A stretch of 7,278 nucleotides of DNA, from NCBI GenBank assembly GCA_003527555.1, contig DPWT01000261.1, positions 1 to 7,278 of the forward strand. Direction: 5' to 3'. Source of the stretch: Verrucomicrobiales bacterium (GTDB taxonomy: Bacteria > Verrucomicrobiota > Verrucomicrobiia > Verrucomicrobiales > Akkermansiaceae). A program made the position numbers and the translations under genes. The notes below the pieces were generated by a model, which was not told the origin of the DNA, did not search any database, and was given only the letters and a program-made list of their open reading frames with translations. Numbering within the stretch: position 1 is the stretch's first letter; each line of letters opens with the position of its first letter. Below are positions 1-5,731 of the stretch, piece by piece.

Positions 1-7
1 TAAACAC

Positions 8-223
8 CTAGCCCGTGAGTGGGGGAAGATTTTCAAGCAGTTCAACTGACTGAGAATAGTCTTCATCTGATACTGCAAGACGTATTCCCCCATCCAACGC
101 AAAAAAGGGTGTTAGAGACGCCATATGCTCATCGAGGATAACGCAATCAATCCCATGACTACGCAATTCTAATTGAGCCAGCTGAGCCGATATAAGAAGC
201 GTATATTCACGAACAACTTTCAT
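8..223 (-). CDS. DUF2007-family small protein (putative signal-transducing domain)
   Basis: A 71-residue protein resembling the DUF2007 family: an N-terminal stretch starting MKVVREYTLL, a helix (AQLAQLELRSHGID) that fits the family's 'source selection' helix, a middle strand with hydrophobic and glycine residues (FALDGGIRLAV), and a closing acidic helix (DEDYSQSVELLENL). The family's molecular role is not established; it is usually described only as possibly signal-transducing. The frame is open upstream to a GTG at 242-244, but I chose the ATG at 221-223. It has an AGGA just before it (226-229), and the longer form would overlap the preceding gene. With this start, the preceding gene stops 7 bases earlier, so the two are probably co-transcribed and translationally linked. 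No membrane segment or signal peptide is visible. Family assignment is by pattern recognition only. Confidence 0.72.
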   Translation of the reverse strand: MKVVREYTLLISAQLAQLELRSHGIDCVILDEHMASLTPFFALDGGIRLAVSDEDYSQSVELLENLPPLTG

Positions 224-230
224 ATTCCTA

Positions 231-521
231 CTATTCTTTACCACCGAGTTTCACCGTCATATCGAAAGGAGCAGTCACTTTTTCAGCACCGCTCCATATA
301 TCCATCTCAATTTTGAGAGCTTCCGCCTCTTTTTTCAGAAAACCAATCGACCCTTTTTTCTTGATGATTGCCACAAGATTTAGGTTTACGCCATCAGAGG
401 GTTCGCATGTTTTCCCAAGGAACTCGGATGTCTTGAAACCATCGAGCTCTTTTGCCCTCGACTGCCAAACCATTTTGATTCCGGTAAGTTCTGGGTAGGT
501 TTTCGCTATGGCAGGCATCAC
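231..521 (-). CDS. Small probably exported protein of unknown function; start uncertain
   Basis: I do not recognise this protein. The first usable start codon is a GTG at 519-521, giving 96 residues, with an ATG directly after it. The frame stays open upstream to a TGA at 591-593, and the residues encoded there look like the missing front of a signal peptide: a basic stretch (KAKH), a hydrophobic core (YIALLSLTLVMP) and an AIA site before KTYPEL. The GTG start would cut through the hydrophobic core. The real start may therefore be an unusual codon, such as the ATC at 561-563 or the CTG at 585-587, or the gene may have lost its start. The mature part has about 90 residues, is lysine-rich, has one cysteine and ends in a beta-like stretch (APFDMTVKLGGKE). 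It lies 7 bases upstream of the DUF2007 gene, apparently in one operon. Confidence 0.55.
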   Translation of the reverse strand: MMPAIAKTYPELTGIKMVWQSRAKELDGFKTSEFLGKTCEPSDGVNLNLVAIIKKKGSIGFLKKEAEALKIEMDIWSGAEKVTAPFDMTVKLGGKE

Positions 522-570
522 AAGCGTCAGGCTTAGTAAAGCGATGTAGTGTTTTGCTTTGATGGTATCA

Positions 571-619
571 GGCTGGGCAAAACGCAGGATTCAGGCAATC
601 CCGAATTCTCCGCCCAGCC
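571..619. repeat. Nested inverted repeat
   Basis: Perfect 8-base arms GGCTGGGC (571-578) and GCCCAGCC (612-619) enclose 33 bases. These contain a second perfect 5-base hairpin, GGATT (587-591) and AATCC (597-601), with a CAGGC loop. There is no T-run after either side, so it does not look like an intrinsic terminator. It lies between the divergent small exported-protein gene and rplI, and in the presumed 5' leader of the former. It could be a structured leader or a protein-binding site; function unknown. Confidence 0.5.
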
Positions 620-668
620 ACATTTCTTGCCAACAATGAGAAATGCGACCTAATTCATGAAATCCTGC

Positions 669-697
669 TTGACTCAGGCACCTGCCGCGCATATCTC
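669..697 (+). promoter_or_regulatory. Candidate promoter of rplI
   Basis: A good -35 element TTGACT (669-674) is followed after 17 bases by TATCTC (692-697), a weak -10. Transcription would start near position 704, giving a leader of about 27 bases before the rplI ATG. The upstream gene is on the other strand, so rplI needs its own promoter in this interval. The weak -10 keeps confidence modest. Confidence 0.4.
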
Positions 698-730
698 CTG
701 CCTCCCGCAATCAAACGAAACTATTTTCCC

Positions 731-1213
731 ATGGCCACTACAGAAGTCATTCTCCGCGACAAAATCACCAACCTTGGTGCCGAAGCAGACGTTGTCACCG
801 TTAAGGCTGGCTTCGCCCGCAACTACCTCATCCCTGAGGGCAGGGCATACGAGGCCACTAAAGCTAACCTCAAGCATCTGGATCAACTTAAGGTGCAGCG
901 CGCCAAGCGCGAAGCCGAAGAGCACCAGCAGGCACAGGAATTAGCTGCCAAGATCAAGAAACTCAAACTTGAGTTCACTCTCGAGACAGGGCAAGGAGGC
1001 AAAGCTTTTGGATCTGTTACTACCATCGACATCCAAAAGAAACTTTCCGACAAAGGCATTGAGATAGACCGTCACACCATTCAACTCAGCTCACCCATCA
1101 AGACTTCTGGAAAACAGGATCTTGAAATCAAACTACACACTGAGATAACGGCTAACCTGAAAATCAATGTGAAGACTGACGGCGAAGAGGCCAATACTGC
1201 ATCTGCCGAGTAG
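731..1213 (+). CDS. rplI: Large ribosomal subunit protein bL9
   Basis: Protein of 160 residues that binds 23S rRNA in the 50S subunit. The N-terminal L9 domain (about residues 1-48) has the typical EVILRDKITNLGAEADVV stretch and the family signature GFARNYLIPEGRA (residues 32-44). A long charged linker helix follows (about 50-80, rich in K, E, A and Q), then the C-terminal L9 domain (about 80-148), including the GKAFGSVTT motif. The protein is about 11 residues longer than the E. coli one because of an acidic tail (TDGEEANTASAE). The ATG at 731 is the only sensible start, but no Shine-Dalgarno sequence precedes it (CTATTTTCCC). In many bacteria rplI follows rpsF and rpsR. Here the upstream neighbour is on the opposite strand and a terminator follows directly, so rplI appears to be a single-gene unit. 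Confidence 0.97.
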   Translation: MATTEVILRDKITNLGAEADVVTVKAGFARNYLIPEGRAYEATKANLKHLDQLKVQRAKREAEEHQQAQELAAKIKKLKLEFTLETGQGGKAFGSVTTIDIQKKLSDKGIEIDRHTIQLSSPIKTSGKQDLEIKLHTEITANLKINVKTDGEEANTASAE

Positions 1214-1243
1214 ATTAATCCAGGACATCATAACATTTCAATC

Positions 1244-1276
1244 ACCTCTTCCCGTTCGTTCGGGGAGAGGTTTTTT
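1244..1276 (+). terminator. Rho-independent terminator of rplI
   Basis: Arms ACCTCTTCCCG (1244-1254) and CGGGGAGAGGT (1261-1271) form an 11-pair stem with one G-T pair and a 6-base loop TTCGTT. The stem runs into six T residues (1271-1276). It starts 30 bases after the rplI stop and overlaps the stop codon of the convergent hydrolase gene. Read on the minus strand there is no T-run after the stem, so it should serve rplI mainly. Confidence 0.9.
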
Positions 1277-2132
1277 ATTTGATATCCAGACCATTCAGCC
1301 ACGTTTCTAGGGCGGCAAAAAGTTGATCACTAGCCTCGCCATTAAAAGGATCGTGTAACATGCCTTCAAACTCGCAGTAAACCTTCTCGGTATTTGGCAA
1401 CTGCCTAAAAAGATCACGGGCAGTCTGAGCTGGGCACACTGGGTCATCTTCCCCCTGGGTGCAGATGACAGGCACGGAGGCAGGAATGTCCGAAGCATGT
1501 TGCCTCACGAGTTGCTCAATATCGAGCAACGCTCGCGCCCACCCCAGTGAGATACGCCGATGCCATAGTTGGCGTTTCTTTAGTGCTGGCCGCTGCTTGG
1601 GATAATGCGATTTTACGTGGCACATTTGCGATGTAACACCGGTAGTCACCGTCAAACTAGGAATGATTGGAGTAAAAAATCGTAGGATTGCCTTATACCA
1701 TTCTGAGCGTCTACCTCCTGGATGAATCAGTGGTGATGAGAGCCAGGCAAAATCTGGCATGGGATAATGGTCTCTTCCCGCAAAGATTAAATGCCTAAGA
1801 GCCAGTAGCCCACCCATAGAATGACCCATGACTCCATAAGGATATTCACCAATAATTTTCAATGTATCGCGCACTACGCAATCCAGTAATTCATCATCAC
1901 CACAATGCCCACGTCTACCCGAGCTGTAGCCGTGCCCGGGCAGCTCAGTGATGACACAGCGTATTCCTCGCCGCGTGAAAACATCTAACACATTAACATA
2001 GCGCTCCGCGTAGTCACCCTGGCCATGATAAAAAATAGCTACAGCAATGACACTACCCAGATCCTCCGGATCAAATACCATTCGGTGCAGTAGTTGCCCC
2101 TTGATACGAATCCAATGAGCATTGGCAATCAT
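1275..2132 (-). CDS. Alpha/beta hydrolase, monoacylglycerol lipase / lysophospholipase type (S33, Hydrolase_4)
   Basis: A 285-residue alpha/beta hydrolase, probably a cytoplasmic or peripheral esterase or lipase. Visible landmarks in order: the oxyanion-side HG motif (YHGQGD, H36-G37), ELPGHGYSSGRRGH (63-76) typical of the monoglyceride lipase group, the nucleophile elbow GHSMGG with Ser105, a cap region around 135-205 with DIEQLV at its end, the acid GEDDPV (Asp230 by spacing, Asp229 possible), and the catalytic His260 in GMLHDP. All three catalytic residues are present, so the enzyme should be active; the substrate cannot be told from sequence. No signal peptide is seen. The ATG at 2130-2132 overlaps the TGA of the preceding transglutaminase-like gene (ATGA), and GGAG lies at 2135-2138, so translation is probably coupled. 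The stop overlaps the T-run of the rplI terminator on the other strand. Confidence 0.9.
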   Translation of the reverse strand: MIANAHWIRIKGQLLHRMVFDPEDLGSVIAVAIFYHGQGDYAERYVNVLDVFTRRGIRCVITELPGHGYSSGRRGHCGDDELLDCVVRDTLKIIGEYPYGVMGHSMGGLLALRHLIFAGRDHYPMPDFAWLSSPLIHPGGRRSEWYKAILRFFTPIIPSLTVTTGVTSQMCHVKSHYPKQRPALKKRQLWHRRISLGWARALLDIEQLVRQHASDIPASVPVICTQGEDDPVCPAQTARDLFRQLPNTEKVYCEFEGMLHDPFNGEASDQLFAALETWLNGLDIK

Positions 2133-2974
2133 TGCTCCAAGGAATCTGCAAGCTGAGCGAAAAACTTGCCAGCCACATCATGCTCATTTGCTAACAAACT
2201 ATTTCTAATCTCAGAAACATAACGGTGCAAAATAACGCCTAAGTGGCCTTGTGAAAGGACCGCCGCTCTGGCTTTTTCAGAGATTCTAGGGTGAACTTTT
2301 AAAAGAGATTCGACATCAAAAGTCCGTCCATGATGAAAGCAGTCCACTAAGGATGTTTTCCCCTCCACTTGAATACGCGCCAAAAAATGCGCCGGATAAT
2401 TACAACCTTCTACACACACCCCCAAACGACGCCCTAACAACATAAACAAACAGGCGAGACTTGTTGGGTTTCCCTGCTGTACATCTATCACATGACAAAG
2501 GTCAAAATAATTACAAGCATCAGCTTTTTTCTTGTCGCCGCAATACCTGCCGCTGGAAAATAACCAATCTCGTAGTTCAGCTGCAGATGGCTCGGGCAGG
2601 TCCTGCCGCACTTCATCGGCAAGTAAATCCAACGAATCCGGTAGCGCTGAACGCATGGTAACTCCATCATGAAGAAAATCGGAGAGCAGCCGTAATGTAT
2701 GCTCAAAACTTTCCCAGTCATCTTCCCATGACGCTACCCCACGTGATGGGACTATCCATTCATCGGCGAGTGTTTGCCGCCGACCCTCTGCGAGTAGAGA
2801 TGACAAGCGCTTCTTTCGCCCCCGGGAAACATCAATTCCTAGCGCCGCAATGTCTTGGCTAATATCTCCCCCAAATTTTCTGAGCTGCTGGCTTACAACA
2901 GGAGAAACTGATGGATCATCGTCGTCCAGCAGTCGAATGAGGTAAGGTAAGTCATTAGTGTTAGGCACAGTCAT
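2129..2974 (-). CDS. SirB1/transglutaminase-like family protein
   Basis: A 281-residue protein with a Transglut_core2 / SirB1-type domain. The N-terminal part (1-70) contains a HEAT-like helical stretch (YLIRLLDDDDPSVSPVVSQQ, 11-30), followed by a helical region. The core runs from about 90 to 225 and shows the family pattern ACNYFDLCHVIDVQQGNPTS (153-172), then LFMLLGRRLGVCVEG (176-190), NYPAHFLARI with His196, and LVDCFHHG with Asp211. His196 and Asp211 fit a transglutaminase-type catalytic pair. At the expected nucleophile position after GNPT there is Ser rather than Cys, as in many SirB1-like proteins, so activity is doubtful. The ATG at 2972-2974 is used because an in-frame TAG lies just upstream. 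The gene overlaps the hydrolase start by four bases; together they form a two-gene unit. Function is unknown; E. coli SirB1 is likewise not biochemically defined. Confidence 0.82.
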   Translation of the reverse strand: MTVPNTNDLPYLIRLLDDDDPSVSPVVSQQLRKFGGDISQDIAALGIDVSRGRKKRLSSLLAEGRRQTLADEWIVPSRGVASWEDDWESFEHTLRLLSDFLHDGVTMRSALPDSLDLLADEVRQDLPEPSAAELRDWLFSSGRYCGDKKKADACNYFDLCHVIDVQQGNPTSLACLFMLLGRRLGVCVEGCNYPAHFLARIQVEGKTSLVDCFHHGRTFDVESLLKVHPRISEKARAAVLSQGHLGVILHRYVSEIRNSLLANEHDVAGKFFAQLADSLEQ

Positions 2975-2977
2975 ACC

Positions 2978-2995
2978 CTAACGCATTCACCCTCC
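2978..2995 (-). promoter_or_regulatory. Two-codon leader minigene with strong ribosome binding site
   Basis: Read on the minus strand, GGAGG (2991-2995) is followed after 4 bases by ATG CGT TAG (2986-2978), and then GGT and the ATG of the transglutaminase-like gene. The best ribosome binding site therefore serves a Met-Arg-stop minigene in the same frame, while the real start lies 16 bases from it. This is either a translational control element (reinitiation) or the trace of a nonsense mutation just after the original start. Confidence 0.4.
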
Positions 2996-3025
2996 GGTAA
3001 CAACCCGTAATCACTTAATAAGCAC

Positions 3026-3057
3026 AAAAAAAGGGCAACACATTCAAGTGCTGCCCT
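3026..3057 (-). terminator. Rho-independent terminator after the PDZ-protein gene
   Basis: On the minus strand AGGGCAGCAC (3057-3048) pairs with GTGTTGCCCT (3041-3032) in a 10-pair stem with one G-T pair and a 6-base loop, followed by a run of T residues (to 3026). It begins 18 bases after the stop of the PDZ gene and separates it from the transglutaminase-hydrolase pair, which must rely on its own promoter or on read-through. Confidence 0.9.
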
Positions 3058-3075
3058 CTTTGATTGATGTTATGA

Positions 3076-4056
3076 TTATTCGGCAGCCTCTCCATCTGGC
3101 TCTCGTTCTTGAGGCATTGGTGGGACTTCTCTTGGAATAAGATTCAGCTTCAAGCCACCGCCCGCTTTGTCGATGTTGAGTTTATCAATACGCTCTCGAA
3201 TTTCGTCAGGCACAGCGGCTTTGTCATGATCAGTTTCATACGGTCCTTCATATAATATATTTCCTGCCTTATCTTTGACGATGACTTTCTTATCTCCATT
3301 GTTCGATTTCATACTAATCGATCCATCATTGTCCATAAATGTGACAGATGTCCCTACACCAAATCGCATAATTTGATCACCATCTGCGGCTCCCGCTCCC
3401 TGCATGAGAAGCTTTCCAATATCAAACTTCATTGCACCTCCCTGACCCTGCATCATCTGCCCCTGTATGTCTTGTAGGCGTTTCATCAGCTCTTTTTTCA
3501 TGGGGAGAATTTCTGCCGGTGGCATTTCACGGCCAATATTTCTCTGTAACCACTGCACATCAATTCCAGGTTGTTGTCTAAGGTGTCCTGCATTTTTACG
3601 CTGACCTAACTCAATTTCTATTTTCTTTGCCTTACCACGGCTAAAATACTTCACTTCAACCTTATCCCCGGGAGTTTTCTGAAGAACGACTTCCCGCAAG
3701 TCATTTTGATTGTTTATTTTTTTACCCGCAAGCTCCGTCAGGACATCGTGAGTTTTTAAACCCGCATTGTCGGCAGCAGATCCGGGGACAATATGATACA
3801 GAGTCAGTCCGTTTCCCTGCACTAACCCAAGATGTAGTGAGAGGGTGTCACTGGTAGCCATACCGGCAACACCCAGCATCGCTAATTTTTTTACTTCCTT
3901 GGGAGTATCCTCGACAACGGCGTCCTTGCTATCTTTCGATTTAAGAGCTTCACCTGCGATAGGTTTCTCAATACCAAGTGCGGGGATTAGTAGCGCTGCG
4001 GACACCACACAAATGGCTCCAGCAGGGTTAAAATTGTTATTTAGTTTTATTCTCAT
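3076..4056 (-). CDS. Exported single-PDZ-domain protein
   Basis: With the ATG at 4054-4056 the protein has 326 residues; an in-frame GTG at 4108-4110 would add 18. I prefer the ATG because AAGG precedes it (4059-4062) and the protein then opens with a signal peptide or membrane anchor: MRIK, then a hydrophobic core (AGAICVVSAALLIPALG, about 12-28). One PDZ domain lies at about 61-151, with HIVPGSAADNAGLKTHDVLT and the GDKVEVKYFSRG strand. A Met- and Gln-rich helical part follows (about 178-220), then a beta-rich domain (about 230-296) with VIVKDKAGNILYEGP and a VPDEIRERIDKL helix, and an acidic Pro-rich tail. There is no protease domain, so it is not an HtrA enzyme; it probably binds peptides outside the inner membrane. 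It follows the sigma factor and its likely membrane partner, which suggests a sensory or effector role in that system (inference). The gene ends in a strong terminator. Confidence 0.83.
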   Translation of the reverse strand: MRIKLNNNFNPAGAICVVSAALLIPALGIEKPIAGEALKSKDSKDAVVEDTPKEVKKLAMLGVAGMATSDTLSLHLGLVQGNGLTLYHIVPGSAADNAGLKTHDVLTELAGKKINNQNDLREVVLQKTPGDKVEVKYFSRGKAKKIEIELGQRKNAGHLRQQPGIDVQWLQRNIGREMPPAEILPMKKELMKRLQDIQGQMMQGQGGAMKFDIGKLLMQGAGAADGDQIMRFGVGTSVTFMDNDGSISMKSNNGDKKVIVKDKAGNILYEGPYETDHDKAAVPDEIRERIDKLNIDKAGGGLKLNLIPREVPPMPQEREPDGEAAE

Positions 4057-4115
4057 AGCCTTAATTTTTTGTTGCTTGTGATTCGATAGTGCTTCTACGC
4101 GATGTGCCACGCTTC

Positions 4116-4143
4116 AGCATAGAAAATACTTTTTTGAAGTCAA
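4116..4143 (-). promoter_or_regulatory. Candidate promoter for the PDZ-protein gene
   Basis: On the minus strand TTGACT (4143-4138) and TATGCT (4121-4116) are separated by 16 AT-rich bases, resembling a housekeeping sigma-70 promoter. Transcription would begin near 4108-4110, giving a leader of about 50 bases before the preferred ATG at 4056. It would also put the alternative GTG at 4110 at the very start of the transcript, which favours the ATG. It could let the PDZ gene be expressed apart from the sigma and membrane-protein genes. Confidence 0.45.
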
Positions 4144-4218
4144 AAACTGACTCTCATTGTAACTTCGACCGGTAGTTTCTACACTCAAGTGGAACAACTT
4201 GTAAGCGCGACGAAGCTG

Positions 4219-4238
4219 GTTTTTTTGTTTAAAAAAAC
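4219..4238. repeat. A/T-rich perfect inverted repeat at the membrane-protein gene stop
   Basis: GTTTTTTT (4219-4226) and AAAAAAAC (4231-4238) are perfect 8-base arms around a 4-base spacer, overlapping the TAG of the upstream gene (4238-4240). The stem is almost all A-T and is not followed by a T-run on the minus strand, so it is at best a weak transcription signal. Confidence 0.35.
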
Positions 4239-4927
4239 TAATTGGTTTGCACCGGTAGCAAGACATACTGCACGACTGGACGGTCGATTGTGATTTCGCG
4301 CCCATCTTCGTCTTGGATCCTAATAGTCTCCAAACTGTCTAGACGGATACAACGATGCAGCGATTGGTCACCCGCCATCATGACACCTCGATCCGAAGTG
4401 TTTACAACACGGTGACTCATGGCGTCAGGAGCTAACCAGGCTCGCTTGGAGGAGAGCTTACGACTCTCGCTGAGATTGTTTGTATTGACGATATCTTGCA
4501 AAGCACTAACGCCTTGGACACCACTCTCATCAGTATTCGTTTTGGTTATCATGAACGCAGTAAACGCACCCAATAAAGCAACAGCTGCAGCAGCGAAAAC
4601 ACCTTTCAACTTTGGTTGTGTTTGTATGGGCTTGGAAGTTTGATCAGGAAATAAAACAAGCTTTTCTTCAACAGGGACATGCTCGTGCCAGCCGTCCATG
4701 GCCTTGATCATCCGCGACAGCAAATCGGTTCGCATTGTAGCTGGGGTGATTTCGCCCAGATGTTTTTCAAGTTCGTCAAGCCCAGCGGCATCAGAATCAT
4801 TACGTTTACCCATCATCTCGCATGCCAGCGCAAAGCGCCCAGATGTTTCGTCCGATAATGACTGTGGACTGAGGCTTGAGAGTAGCTGTTCAAGTTCACA
4901 AAGTTCTGGCGGTAGAGAATCGTTCAT
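4238..4927 (-). CDS. Single-pass membrane protein, probable anti-sigma factor
   Basis: A 229-residue protein that I do not assign to a named family. The N-terminal cytoplasmic part (1-105) is helical and acidic (LEQLLSSLSPQSLSDET; LDELEKHLGEITPATMRTDL). One transmembrane segment covers about 109-127 (VFAAAAVALLGAFTAFMI), followed by a serine- and asparagine-rich stretch and a beta-type C-terminal domain (about 175-229) ending in ETIRIQDEDGREITIDRP and VVQYVLLPV. The layout, with an N-terminal domain in the cytoplasm, one membrane span and an outer domain, is that of an anti-sigma factor, and the gene directly follows an ECF-type sigma gene (91 bases between them). The HxxxCxxC zinc motif of common ECF anti-sigma factors is absent: the cysteines at 10, 36 and 193 are not so spaced. 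No Shine-Dalgarno precedes the ATG (ATCAACAA). The role is inferred from position and topology. Confidence 0.75.
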   Translation of the reverse strand: MNDSLPPELCELEQLLSSLSPQSLSDETSGRFALACEMMGKRNDSDAAGLDELEKHLGEITPATMRTDLLSRMIKAMDGWHEHVPVEEKLVLFPDQTSKPIQTQPKLKGVFAAAAVALLGAFTAFMITKTNTDESGVQGVSALQDIVNTNNLSESRKLSSKRAWLAPDAMSHRVVNTSDRGVMMAGDQSLHRCIRLDSLETIRIQDEDGREITIDRPVVQYVLLPVQTN

Positions 4928-5018
4928 TTGTTGATTTTTAGACGTGTAAGGCAGGTGATCCTGATGTGGTCTGAGTGATTTACTGATACGTAATATTGTG
5001 ATGTGTGAAACTGATAGC

Positions 5019-5627
5019 TTAGATATCCTCAGACCTGCGTGTGGATTCGAGGCTTTTTCGTAAACGCTCTAATCCGTAGCGGTATCGTGAAGCAACGGTG
5101 TTAAGGGAGACCTCTAACATGTCCCCTATCTCCGCAAATGTATGCTCACCCCAAATTTTAAGAATGATAACTTCAGCAAATTTGGAAGGAAGCTTCTTAA
5201 TGCCGTCCTCAAGCTGCTCTCGAGTCTCGTCGTTGGAAGCATCGCTCAGAAACCATGGATCTGTTGTAGCACCCATTTGAATTCGACGGTCTCGTTCAGA
5301 CCTTTCTTCGCGCTTGCCACGACGGTCGTTTTTCCTCCCTAAGTCGATGGCTAGACGCCTTATTGCCGTATACAAGTATGGTTTCCATGATTCCTGCCCA
5401 CCATCAAATGTCCCTTCTTCTACTTTGCGAGCAAGTTTGATGAGAGCATCTTGCATTACATCCTCAGCATCATGTGCGTTACGTGTTTGCTGCCTGGCAA
5501 ATAACAACAGCCGAGAACCGTTGCCTGCAAGCCACTGTCGCCAAGACTGAGCAGGAGATATGTTTGCACCAGTTTCTGGCGAACCTGTGCCCATTGAGAT
5601 GGTGTTAAAAGCTGGTTTCACTGACAT
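5019..5627 (-). CDS. ECF-type RNA polymerase sigma factor
   Basis: A 202-residue sigma-70-family protein with the compact two-domain layout of extracytoplasmic-function sigma factors. After a 25-residue non-conserved N-terminus, region 2 spans about 28-100, with NAHDAEDVMQDALIKLARK (core binding) and WKPYLYTAIRRLAIDLGRK (-10 recognition side). A basic, charged linker (101-118, KREERSERDRR) leads to region 4 at about 136-192, whose helix-turn-helix HTFAEIGDMLEVSLNTVASR should read the -35 element. It lacks region 1.1 and the region 3 domain, as expected for this group. The start at 5627 has only a weak GGA ahead of it. The next gene downstream encodes a membrane protein that probably holds this sigma factor inactive. 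The target promoters cannot be read from this window; no convincing self-promoter was found upstream. Confidence 0.93.
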   Translation of the reverse strand: MSVKPAFNTISMGTGSPETGANISPAQSWRQWLAGNGSRLLLFARQQTRNAHDAEDVMQDALIKLARKVEEGTFDGGQESWKPYLYTAIRRLAIDLGRKNDRRGKREERSERDRRIQMGATTDPWFLSDASNDETREQLEDGIKKLPSKFAEVIILKIWGEHTFAEIGDMLEVSLNTVASRYRYGLERLRKSLESTRRSEDI

Positions 5628-5674
5628 AATCCGTAATATTAGAATAGCGTCGCACTGATCGGGTTTTGTGCAAG

Positions 5675-5689
5675 TATTTCGAAGAAATA
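5675..5689. repeat. Short inverted repeat upstream of the sigma gene
   Basis: TATTTC (5675-5680) and GAAATA (5684-5689) are perfect 6-base arms with a GAA spacer, 48 to 62 bases upstream of the sigma-factor ATG and 40 bases after the uvrA stop. It is too AT-rich and lacks a T-run for a terminator. It might be a binding site for a regulator of the sigma operon; a site this short could also be chance. Confidence 0.25.
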
Positions 5690-5731
5690 ACTACCAAATT
5701 TGCTGCTGATTCATCGCGCCTGATAAAAAGC

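Noticed and set aside
657..944. A 95-codon plus-strand open frame overlapping the start of rplI
   Set aside because: It lies out of frame over the well-supported L9 gene and its product has no recognisable features.
3076..4110. HtrA/DegP-type serine protease for the PDZ gene
   Set aside because: No trypsin-like domain or GNSGG motif is present; only a single PDZ domain follows the signal peptide.
4057..4237. A terminator between the membrane-protein gene and the PDZ gene
   Set aside because: Only weak 5-base stems and an all-A/T repeat were found, none followed by a T-run on the minus strand.
4114..4305. A 63-codon minus-strand open frame over the 3' end of the membrane-protein gene and the gap after it
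   Set aside because: It is out of frame with the annotated gene, has no good start signal and no protein-like composition.
4116..5689. AAATACTT shared in opposite orientation upstream of the sigma gene and upstream of the PDZ gene as a common operator
   Set aside because: An 8-base A/T-rich match in opposite orientations is easily due to chance, with no supporting spacing.
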